From the NCBI GenBank assembly GCA_001247695.2, contig LGRX02035263.1:1-64000 (forward strand): a DNA stretch of 64,000 nt. Reading direction: 5' to 3'. A program made the position numbers and the translations under genes. This DNA is from Cymbomonas tetramitiformis. Taxonomy: Eukaryota > Chlorophyta > Pyramimonadophyceae > Pyramimonadales > Pyramimonadaceae. Of this stretch, positions 1 through 10,900 are shown in pieces. Position 1 is the stretch's first letter. Each line of letters begins with the position of its first letter. Under the pieces are notes generated by a model. It was not told where the DNA came from. It ran no database searches and saw nothing but the letters and a program-made list of their open reading frames with translations.

Positions 1-611
1 CCCTAGACCAAACGCGTGTCAGCTAGGGGCGGGGCGGGATCCTCTCGACCCATTGCCAAAACCCCCACAGACTCGCTCTAAAACCGAATAAAGTCCCAAA
101 TTTCGCTGCTCATCCACCTTCCCGCCCTACTTCACGTCGCCATCACCATCACCCGCGACGATAGCCGGGTGTGCGTCACCCGTGCATCACGAATGTGCCC
201 GCAGATGTGCGGTTGGCGTCGAATGGCGTTCCTAAAAACACGAGAAGTCGCCGAGTTCTCATGGTGCAGGAACCATTCGAGGCAGCATACCTTCGCGCGC
301 GTGATGGTGGTATCCGCGCAACTACCTCCCTGGACTGAAAAGCGTGCTGCTAGGGGGTCAAGCGGTCAACCATTTAATGCCATATATATATTATAATGCT
401 GGGACGTGAACACTTATAACAACGAGCAGACAGTCATCATTGACAATACGTTGTATGATACCAGGCAACGAACGAATAAACGGAAGACTACATTGACCCA
501 AGTTTTGAATCCACGACAACAAACTACCGAATAAGGCTCGGTATATGTACCTTACAAGCTTTTTGGTAAAATGGGACGTTAAGAGGAAAATAATAAGGCT
601 CTGTATAGCAA
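1..611. other. intergenic, no gene seen
   Basis: No reading frame here shows a recognisable domain or consistent splice sites. The short open frames look like chance. Confidence 0.5.
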
Positions 612-850
612 AAGGGCCTATATAGGGACATGTCCCTATGTGTGTCGGACACGTATAGGGACACTTGGACACATATAGGGACACGTTGACACATATAGGG
701 ACACGTTATTGACACATATAGGAACACTTCGACCCATATAGGGACACTTTGACACATATAGGGACAATGGGGACACATATAGGGACAATGAGGACACGTA
801 TAGGGACACTTCAACCCATATGGGAACACGCGGCATACAAGCACGCCGCG
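612..850. repeat. cluster of GACACATATAGGGACA motifs
   Basis: About nine copies of a 15-16 bp motif, consensus GACACATATAGGGACA, lie in the same orientation, separated by 2-8 bp variable spacers such as CTT, GTT and ATGG. The left edge has the inverted form (AGGGACATGTCCCT). The unit differs from the intronic minisatellites further on because the spacers vary and the motif returns, inverted, about 1 kb away. Confidence 0.8.
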
Positions 851-1719
851 GAAGCAATATGCATGAGCTGGATGTCTGATCAGCATCTTCTTAGTCGCGG
901 AGATTGCATATATGCACGTGACATTCTCAGTATATTTTTTTACTCGAATAAGGCCTTCTTGAATTTGGCGAAGATGCCAACTCAGGTTGCTAGCTGTACG
1001 CGTCAAGGTATCTAACTATATAGCGTATATATCATATGATTGTTCAATAATCATAAATTCTTGCACAGACGACGAGTATATAAAATAGCAGTGGGGTAAT
1101 ATAATCATATATTATCGCGCGTAACTTTGTGCTGGTAAATTGCTAAATCCTTCTAATTAAATCAATGCGATACTTTTATTGGCGTCGTGATCAATTACAT
1201 ATACCGATTTAGTATTTATCACACTTTCGCCGGGGGGTCTGCGGGGCGGCTGTGAGGGGGCTATTAGAGGGGCAAGGGGAGGGGGGCGTTGAGGGAGGAA
1301 GCCGAAGGACGATGGCTCCCCTCCCCCTCCCGAAATATGGTGGCGACGATGTAATTAAGTCGCGTGCTTCATAACAGGGGTATATCGCACCGGTAGAAAT
1401 TTTGCCTTGTCCCCTGAAATGAAAATCGTGGGGAGCCCCCCACCCCCTCCCCCTCTATCCCCTGCGAAATTCCCTCTTATGTTTTGTTCTTTGTGTTAGC
1501 TTATATATCCCCCCTAACAATATTACCCCCCGCCGAAGCATATTTCTAAATGCCTTGGGGAAAGCGAGCTGTCGGAGATTGCGCCGCCTTTGTATTTTGT
1601 TTCCGGCCTTTCACATTTTGTCGGAGGAATACCAATTTTAATACACTCTACTCTGTAAAATATAACGCCACGTAGATAATATTCGCACGTGGAACAGTCT
1701 AGGCATGTTTTGGAACGAT
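851..1719. other. intergenic, no gene seen
   Basis: AT-rich sequence with a purine/pyrimidine-skewed low-complexity patch at about 1230-1470 (runs of G, then runs of C). No coding or RNA feature could be supported. Confidence 0.5.
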
Positions 1720-1858
1720 CGAGGCACATATAGGGACAGTGGTGACACGTGTAGGGACACTTATTTGACACATATAGGGACATGTCCCAATATGTGTCAA
1801 AGTGTCCCTATATGTGTCCTACACATATAGGGACATGTCCCTATATGCGCCCTTTTGC
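1720..1858. repeat. second GACACATATAGGGACA cluster with a 24-bp palindrome
   Basis: The motif of the 612-850 cluster recurs here in both orientations. At about 1825-1850 two inverted copies meet to form a perfect palindrome centred on AGGGACATGTCCCT and extending to CATATAG/CTATATG on the two sides. Confidence 0.75.
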
Positions 1859-2593
1859 CTCTGTATATTGTAACTCTGAACAATACCACCAACAAGCATG
1901 CCAGTGCTCCCCCAGATGACGTGAACTGCCCATGTAAAATGTCGTACACCAAGCCCGCACATGCGACATGCATACGTTCATCATTGCGAATTAAATGACG
2001 ATGTTGATGCATTCATGCTTATCATTGTTGATCAAATGATGACGTGCGTACACCTCAATTCACATTTAATATAGATACCTACGTTCATTCTGTAGAATGT
2101 GTCTTACTATCCACACCCAAGCAGTAGGATACCGAAATGCCGACCCCTATACTAAATAGCTCATGCGATTAGTTCTGGCATAGCTTGGGGCAGTAGATCT
2201 ACTTTCACAACAACATGACTCCGATAAATATCAAGCACCTCATGAACTATCAGCGGACGCTTCTCTAGGACGAGAATGTTTCAAAACATATTCAATCGCT
2301 GAGATGGCACGTTGAGATACATACAAATCGTCATATTCCCTAATTGAAGTCCTTGAAGGATGATGGACATAGAGTACCATATGAGCGAGGAGTGCAGCGG
2401 GACAGCTGCCGAGTTCCAAAATGCCGCTCCCGTTTACAACTCATTTGCCAGGTTCTACCACTGGATGCTCCACATTCCGCTCTGGACATACCGCCTTGGA
2501 GAGTGCGGCCCTGAGGTGCTCGCACTGCCACCTGGAAGTGAAGCAATCACCCCAACTGCTGCCAAGCACCTGTCTGATTAGTAGAGGCTGCCG
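1859..2593. other. intergenic, 3' flank of glycosyltransferase gene
   Basis: No coding feature is supported. The 3' part is the downstream flank of the minus-strand glycosyltransferase gene, whose stop lies at 2594. Confidence 0.5.
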
Positions 2594-5524
2594 TCAGCTG
2601 GTGTGTGGGATGAGGCTGCCTCCTGACCGCACATCAGAAAGTGCAGCGTCAAACAGGACGGAGACCTGCTCAGCAGTGGTGCGGTTGGTCAGCTGCTGTG
2701 AAGGGAGGGGAATGCACGTGGGGGTCCGTGGAGGCTGGCCGGGAGGGCTCTTGATCCACACATTGTGATGGGGTCCTGCAACATAAGCCGGCCCTGGTGC
2801 AAGGCATGCGCATGGAATACATACATAACCCTGAGTGCGCGGAGCTCGGGCGGCGGCGTGGATGTCGTCCCCCGCAGTGGCCAAGACGTATGGGCAGTCC
2901 TTGAAACGCGCCGTGGTGTAGTCAACATGCCAGAGGAGTTGCGTTTTGGCAGTGAGCCCGCTTTTGAGCACATGCAGGAAGCTGAGGTTGTGACCGTACA
3001 GGCAGCGCTTTAAGGACATCTTCAAGTGCTCGCAGCCAAGCTGCCGGCGGTATTCAGTGAAGTCGTCAACCAAAGTACTGAAGCGGTCCATGTCCTTGGA
3101 GCCCGAGAGCCAGAACTCCGTGCGATGAAACCCGGCCGGCATGGCAAATGTGGGGGTCACATCCATGCTGGCGCAGGCGTATGACTCCGCGATGCCCACC
3201 TGGCTAACCGGATGCAATTTGGCAGAGCCGGGGAGAGCGGCCACTGGGGCGAGTTCGGCAACATGTGTGCCGGTGATTACGGTGCCTGCGCTCAGCGGTG
3301 CCGTGGACAGCAGCCAGTCACGCCGAAACCAAGTGTCAAAACGGAGGAGGAGTGCGTGGGTGAAGATTCGCTTGCGCTGCTGCTCGTATTTGATTTTGAG
3401 GCGGACGACGCGGCGGATGGAGGTGAACATCATGATGTGTTTGTTGATCCAGGGGTCCTTGTGGAACCCTTGCTCACTGGAGTACTCGCTGAGCGCTGGC
3501 CGATACAGCTGCTCGAGCTTGTGTTTGAAGTGGGTATCCCAGGTGTGGACGAACACGTCAGTGCACATTTGTTCGCGTTCCAAGTTTGGCTGGATAATGT
3601 GGCGCTGGATACTCTCCCAGGAGACACGTGGCGCATGCAGGTCGCTCGCGGCGCGGCCCGCCGTGTTCACCATGTTGCCCACTTTGCCGAAGAAGAGGAG
3701 CGCAAGGCGAGAGGAGCACTTCTCCGAGTCGGGTGCAGGCATCCCCTCTTCCGAGCCGCCCTCTGGCGCAGCTTCTCTCTCAACCTTAGGGGTGGGATCA
3801 GTGGTTGATGGCTGTTGCGCTCCGAGAAGCGCCAGATTGTCCCTATCCTTGCGTTCCAAGTGCCCCACCGTGGTTGCTTTGTTGTGGAAAGCAAACACAT
3901 AGGGCAGGACATAGGCGCTCGTACCACGGTCGACCAGCAAATCTCTCTCACCCCCCATATTCTTCAGCGCGGGATTGAAGAGCTGATCGGCATTGCTATC
4001 GAATTCGCCCTTCCGGTCCGCGCGAGGTCCGATCATGTCCGCGTCCACTCCGAGGATGTACCCGAGAATCCAGGGTGCCCTGCGTGCCACTGGGCTTCCC
4101 CCGCCGCCCTGCACCTGAATGTCACTGTTCTCACGCCTCTTCAGCCAGCGGCTGATCTCCTCCAAGCTTTCCGGCAGCCTCTTCACCAGGTCCCTTCCAC
4201 TGCCGCGTTTAGCAAAGTGTGGGTGAAGCTCCTCCAGGATCTGATGCTTCAGGTGTCGAGCTGAGATGGTTCCGATGCCCGCTGTTGTTGTAAGGGGCCC
4301 CACCTGAAGCGTCCCACAGAAAGACAGCCCCGAGGCGAAGCCATTCTACCCGGTCATTACGCCAAGGATATTCCCACTGTCCACAAGGTCTTTACGAACT
4401 GTTTAGGGTTTGCGCAGTATTAAATGCTTCCCCTTTCGACACTAAACCTTAGACAGCTTCCAGGGTTAAATCTATTTTCCCACAGCAGGTCTACACGAGC
4501 ACTGACTGACTCCGCGAGGAGAGACAACTGTGCCAGGGGAAAATTGGAAGCTTTGCAAACCTAACAAGTCCTCGCCTCAGACTACCCACGTTTGTCGTTG
4601 CACAAGCTATCACAGCGTGATACATAAGAGGGCTAAGGAAATCGGGTGGCGTCTTACCGCCGCAGGCTCGTGCGTGCGTGCGAGAAACTGGCTCATTGCC
4701 ACATAGCTCCCTTGGGACATGAGGACATCGTTGTTTGAAATCACAACTGCCCCAAACCGTCTTCGAGGCAGATCTTCCCGCGCAACGTAGCGCAGCGGAG
4801 ACCCGGGCTTAGATGAGAGTTCATCGGCTTGCAGCCGCTGAAGAGTTTGTTGAAGATCTCCTGGGTCGGTTGGAAGGCTCTGCCAATCCAGCTGGTGCGC
4901 AAACTTGAAATACGCCCAGGCTGTGTTCCAGCTCAAGGTGAGCCCTTTGGACTCTCGCGTTTGCCCAATCACTCGCAGCCCCAAAGCGCGCGCCTTCTGG
5001 GGAGTCCCATCATCGCTGCAGTCATCAATCACGAGGATTTCAATAGGATCTTGAAGGTCACGAAGGTTCCGTATCATTCGTTGTGTGATTTCCCAGTGAT
5101 TACGCGTGGTGATAGCAACCAGAGTCGGCTCATGGCCTTGAAACCCGGCCGGTGGAGAGCCCTGCCGCTGAGATCGAGTCGGCGTCGGCAAACTGCTGTG
5201 TCGGGTGTTGCGACCTTCGTTCTGCGGCTGAAAAGGTCTCTCGTCGGCGATACCAGGCAAAGCGTCTGAGCTACTATTGCCTGTGTGCGGTAGCATCGCG
5301 TGCGGGTGGTGCTCGTCGCCAACAGACACATTGGAGCTTTTTGAAGCGGAAGACGCGTACTTTAAAGTCAAGCGAAAGTGTTCACCCTTCTTGAAAGTAT
5401 GTGAAAAATAACCATACTTTGGAGGGATGAGATGATATATCCATAATACAAACACGCCGCAACCAACAAAACCAATCAGAAGAAAGAGTAGTGGGCCTGT
5501 ACGGACTCCTGCAGGCCGACCCAT
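2594..5524 (-). CDS. type II membrane glycosyltransferase, GT2 domain plus second GT-like domain
   Basis: Two exons on the minus strand, 5524-4658 and 4303-2594, give about 858 aa. The intron (4657-4304) has a GTAAGA donor and a CAG acceptor, phase 0. ATG at 5524 is chosen because a basic start (MGRPAGVRTG) leads straight into one hydrophobic segment (about residues 10-35, LLFLLIGFVGCGVFVLWIY), a signal anchor for a Golgi/ER type II protein. GT2 features follow: LVAITTRNHWE, an EILVIDDCSDDGT nucleotide-sugar/metal motif, and SNNDVLM. The splice joins EPAA to VGPLTTTAG, reproducing the usual GT2 'vvGPlT' block, and exon 2 continues with ILGYILGVDADMIG and NMGGERDLL...R. The C-terminal half (from about VSWESIQRHI) has DVFVHTWDTHFKHKLEQLY and HALLLRFDTWF, resembling another family of sugar-transferase-like proteins. 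Sugar and acceptor are unknown. Confidence 0.75.
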
Positions 5525-7945
5525 TCTTACAAGTCGTAGAGCCTCGCCAGTCGACAAAGAAACGTCCCCATCGGCGACGTCAACAGCGTCTATGCTGACG
5601 ACAATACCGTGATATTTTTTTTCGCTTTGATTTTCAAATAAGAAAAGGAAATCGAAAACCTTTGGAAGTAGCTGGCAGATTCAGGAGAGTTGGGCACCGC
5701 ATTGACACAGCACGTGTGGCCACTAACGCAAGGGCACCCGGAGTCGATGCCGACCGAAGCCATTCTGTGTGCCGTTGAAGGTCACCAACACATGCAACCT
5801 ATACCTGTGCACGTTGACCACATTCGTCTTGTCAATAGTCTCGATTCTAAGAAACTGCGCCTCGGTCTTGTCTTGCTGGTTAAGGTTTATGCGAAATACT
5901 TACTACAGTAAGATGTAAGTACTTGTAGTTGTATGGCGAACTCGAAACTGCAACATAATTAAGGGGTCCGTGAAACCGTGAAAAAAAAGAGTTGGCTTCC
6001 TATCCGTTTTCACGCGAAGGACGCTCGACGCGACGCGACGGTCCACGCGACGGTGCGGTGATCGGCTGAAACTTGATTCTTCCTGCCAGAAACGCCAGAA
6101 ACGATTTCCAAGCGCAGCATCCGATAAAATTGTACACGTCACACACACAGGCAACCAGGTTTTTTTTTGCCTCAAAAACTCCTGGTAACTCAACCTTACC
6201 TTCGCTTGGATCTTTGTGAGGATTGCCCAAACTGCGGTGCAGATCGAGATGCCACGCGATGGGGATGAGCTCGCACATTGGCATGTGATATCAATAGAGA
6301 GTTTCACGCAAAATTCGGCAGCCAATTCTTTCGCTAGGCCGACGTGGACGTAAAATATCCATCTTGTTGCAAAAGTCCGATGTTACTGGTGAAGTCTGCG
6401 AGCGCCAATTTTGGTTGGGTCTGAATCGAATATTCATGCTGTACAGTCAGCCGAGCGAATTGAGTCGCTGCCGAATTGAGTTCTCATTTCGTTCGAATTT
6501 GGCCTCGATCGAGCGAATTCAAGCGAATTCTCACGAGCGAATTGAGCAAATCGGCAGCCGATCCGACGTGGACCGACGTGTCCCCGAAAAATGCGGCATC
6601 TCCTGACGTCGGACTAGCGAAAGAATTGGCTGCCGAAATTTGCGTGAAAGTCACTAATATCTTCGACGGAAGAGCACGTCCTGTCGTACGTCTGTCGCAA
6701 GCCTCGGCTGTCGTCTGCTGTTTGTGTTGTGTGGGAGGAGAAATTTCAGTTGTGAACTCTTGAAATCTGAAGTCATTCTCGAAGTTGAGTATCGTGAACA
6801 GCCGACGCGAGGCTTCTTTTGAACGGATACCATCATAGCTGACGTCTCAGTCTGCTATCGAACTCCTCCAACTGCAAAGCTTGTCCCCAGACATCTGCAC
6901 ACACATCTTCCGTGCGACGAGGACAGTGATACGGCGTAATCGGAAGTGATACTCCAAGAAAAAAACTTTTAACGCCCAAACATGATCCAAAATCACGGGC
7001 AAGGTAGGTCGTTTTCCCCCTTAACTTGGATACTTCCCCCTTCCGCTTACGTCACAACACGGACGCACTGTGGGCACGTCTGCGCGGGCGCATGACCGTT
7101 CAAAACCTTTCCGCCACTCAGCGCCAGAACCAGATACAACAGTCGAAGAAGAATGCGACAGCCGTTGATAAAGGCACCTCTACTCGCAGAAAAGTGAGGC
7201 AGCTCTGCGCCAAGACGCCGCAAAGGATCGCAAGGAAACCAGACGACGGAGGACACCTAGTCGCAATATCTTGAGACATCAGTGGTCAAAGGGGCCTCCT
7301 TTAGATATTGCCTGCAGTGGACAGTCGCAGAAGAGATCGAGAAGGAAGATTTGTTGCGCTCCTAGTTGCAAATGTTTGAGACCGCAGTGGGTAGAGGCGC
7401 CTCTAATCGCAGCAGATAGAGACAGTGAGTAGAGGCGTTTCCAAATGCAGAATATTGAGGTAACCGTAGAGAAGCCTTCAGGTGCAGAAAAATTAGGGTA
7501 CAGTGGGCATAGGCGCCTTCTACAGTAAAAAGTTTTAGACAGCAGTGGGCATAGGCGCCACTCGTCGTAGAAGATTGCGACAGCAGTGCGCGGAGGCGCT
7601 TCGAGTCGCAGAGGAACGACCCAGCAGTGGGCAGACGCGCCTTCATTCGCAGAGGCGTGAGAAGTGAATGCTGCGCATATTCTGCATACACATGACTCGA
7701 GCAAGCATCTTTTTTTTTAAACAAGTGAGTGGGGAAACAGAATTCCTTAGGCATCCTGTCCCTAAATATCGATTTCAGCTACCCCCCATAACTTCTGAAA
7801 CAGCTGCGAGTTCAGCATTCGAGTACAGCTATACCCGGGACCACTGGAAAACGACCCAAAATTTTGGATTAAAGCTACGTCCACAGCGAGGGAAACCTGT
7901 GCATGTGATGCCGATCTCTTGTGGCCCCGTGCGCGCGGAAGTTTG
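5525..7945. other. intergenic; degenerate tandem repeats at about 7280-7660
   Basis: Space between the minus-strand glycosyltransferase gene and the plus-strand PPR gene, so both promoters should lie here, but no core element stands out. From about 7280 to 7660 there are five or six degenerate copies of a 60-75 bp unit containing GCAGTGGGCAKAGGCGCC. The long minus-strand open frames there come from the repeat and show no domain. Confidence 0.55.
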
Positions 7946-10900
7946 ATGGGCAGGCGGTCTTTGCGCGCAGGCTGTCACGCGCTTCCAGAGGCTTCCCGCC
8001 TTTGCTGGAGCCTGCCGCCGGGGAGGCTGCCTAAGCCCGGCTCGCCGCACGCCGCCCGAGGCCAAGCCGCAACCAATAGCTCCTCCAGCTTCAAGCTCTT
8101 ACAGCGGCCTCCGCCGCGCGGCCTCCGCGAAAAGCACGTGGTGCATGCAGCTTCGCCGGACTCGGTGGATATCTCCGAGGTACCCCGCACGCCTTCTCCT
8201 TCCCTGCGATCCTACATCCCTCCCCTAGCCCGTAGAACATGGTGTCTGGGTGGCGGGACTGTTATCTACTGTCTGTTCCGGATGGCAAGATGTGCGCAGC
8301 AAGTGCCCGCATTCAATCGGCGGAGAGCATACACGGTTGTTGCACTCGCTAGATGTGCCCGCAAATACAGGCCCGCGGGGGTGAGACGCGAAGCAGAGTA
8401 CCACAGGCCCCGCGGGGGTGAGACGCGAAGCAGAGTACCACAGGGCCCGCGGGGGTGAGACGCGAAGCAGAGTACCACAGGCCCCGCGGGGGTGAGACGC
8501 GAAGCAGAGTACCACAGGGCCCGCGGGGGGGTGAGACGCGAAGCAGAGTACCACAGGGCCCGCGGGGGTGAGACGCGAAGCAGAGTGCCACAGGGCCCGC
8601 GGGGGCGAGCCGCGAAGCAGAGTACCACAGGGCCCGCGGGGGTGAGACGCGAAGCAGAGTACCACAGGGCCCGCGGGGGTGAGACGCGAAGCAGAGTGCC
8701 ACAGGGCCCGCGGGGGTGAGACGCGAAGCAGAGTACCACAGGGCCCGCGGGGGTGAGACGCGAAGCAGAGTGCCACAGGGCCCGCGGGGGTGAGACGCGA
8801 AGCAGAGTACCACAGGGCCCGCGGGGGTGAAACGCGAAGCAGAGTACCACAGGGCCCGCGGGGGTGAGACGCGAAGCAGAGTACCACAGGGCCCGCGGGG
8901 GTGAAACGCGAAGCAGAGTGCCACAGGGCCCGCGGGGGTGAGACGCGAAGCAGAGTACCACAGGGCCCGCGGGGGTGAGACGCGAAGCAGAGTACCACAG
9001 GGCCCGCGGGGTTGAGACGCGAAGCAGAGTACAAACGCTCATCTGAAATTTCGGGGCAGAAAATCGCAACGGAGCCGCGGGATCGAAAATTCAGGGTTTC
9101 GGCCTCAGGGTATCAATTTTCATGGCCGCAAAAATCAAAATTTGCGCTCGGGGTCTTTTCAGACCTACTGATATGCTTCTAAGGAAGCATACTGGTAGGT
9201 CCATGTCGTTCAGTTGTTGTTTAGTGATAACAACTGAAGCAAATCCCAGCATTGGGTGTGATTTGGCTCGCTCAACGTTCCGAACGCTCAATCGAGCATT
9301 CGCTATACCTGACTCGCTCGTGGGGTATATCGGATGAGTGCAATCGATGCGCAAGAGCCTCAGCATTCCATTTCTGTTTTACTTTTTTTAATGCGGTTAG
9401 CGAGGCGAAAGTTATCCTTGCGAATTACCTACCGAATTAGCTTTTGCGTGAAAACAGATACTCCCGCAAGTGGGCGCAAGTTGCCCGCTTGAGTGGAATC
9501 TGAAAATGTGAAGAATGCGTTAGCGGATCCTCAGATTGTTGGTACCTACTTGTTACCAACAGTCTTAGTGATTTTATTCTATGCATGCATATGCTTAGTA
9601 TCATGTTTTTTGTGCAATATACACGGTCAAACAGGCAGTAAGACTCCTCCCGTGAGTTCTGCAAAAAAGCAGTGAACGCGAATGCTAAGAAGAAAAACCA
9701 GAACGGGTAAATCAGAACAATCGAACGACTGAGATTCGCGATCTGCGATTTCCGCGTTTCTGAACCGTTCCTCGATTTCCAGCTCCGTTGCATAAAAAAA
9801 GGGCGACGTGCCTCGAAATTTCAAATGAGCGTTTGTACCACAGGGCCGCGGGGGTGAGACGCGAAGCAGAGTGCCACAGGGCCCGCGGGGGTGAGCTGCG
9901 AAGCAGAGTACCACAGGGCCCGCGGGGGTGAGACGCGAAGCAGAGTGCCACAGGGCCCGCGGGGGTGAAACGCGAAGCAGAGTGCCACAGGGCCCGCGGG
10001 GGTGAGACGCGAAGCAGAGTACCACAGGGCCCGCGGGGGTGAGACGCGAAGCAGAGTACCACAGGGCCCGCGGGGGTGAGACGCGAAGCAGAGTACCACA
10101 GGGCCCGCGGGGGTGAGACGCGAAGCAGAGTACCACAGGGCCCGCGGGGGTGAGACGCGAAGCAGAGTACCACAGGGCCCGCGGGGGTGAGACGCGAAGC
10201 AGAGTACCACAGGGCCCGCGGGGGTGAGACGCGAAGCAGAGTGCCACAGGGCCCGCGGGGGTGAGACGCGAAGCAGAGTGCCACAGGGCCCGCGGGGGCG
10301 AGCCGCGAAGCAGAGTACCACAGGGCCCGCGGGGGTGAGACGCGAAGCAGAGTACCACAGGGCCCGCGGGGATGAGACGCGAAGCAGAGTGCCACAGGGC
10401 CCGCGGGGGTGAGACGCGGAGCAGAGTGCCACAGGCGGGGGTGAGACGCGAAGCAGAGTACCACAGGGCCCGCGGGGTGAGACGCCAAGCAGAAAGCAAC
10501 ACAGGGCCCGCGGTGAGACTCAAGCAGAGTGCCACAGGGCCCGCGTGAGACGCGGGCAGAGTAACCACAGGGGCCCGCGGGGGTGAGACTACAGAGTACT
10601 CAGACACCGCGGCGAGCCGCGGCAGAGTACCACAGGGCCCGCGGGGTGAGACTCAAGCAGTGCTGCCAGGCCCGCGGGGGTGAGACGGGCAGAGTGCCAC
10701 AGGGCCCGGCGGGGTGAGACGCGGGCAGAGGCTCACAGGGCCCGCGGGGAGTCGCGGCTAGAAAATACAGGCCCGCGGGGGTGAGACGCGAAGCAGAGTA
10801 CCACAGGGCCCGCGGGGGTGAGACGCGAAGCAGAGTACCACAGGGCCCGCGGGGGTGAGACGCGAAGCAGAGTACCACAGGGCCCGCGGGGGTGAGACGC

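Noticed and set aside
7279..7754. Two overlapping minus-strand frames of 130-141 aa
   Set aside because: They translate degenerate 60-75 bp repeats, with no domain and no splice sites.
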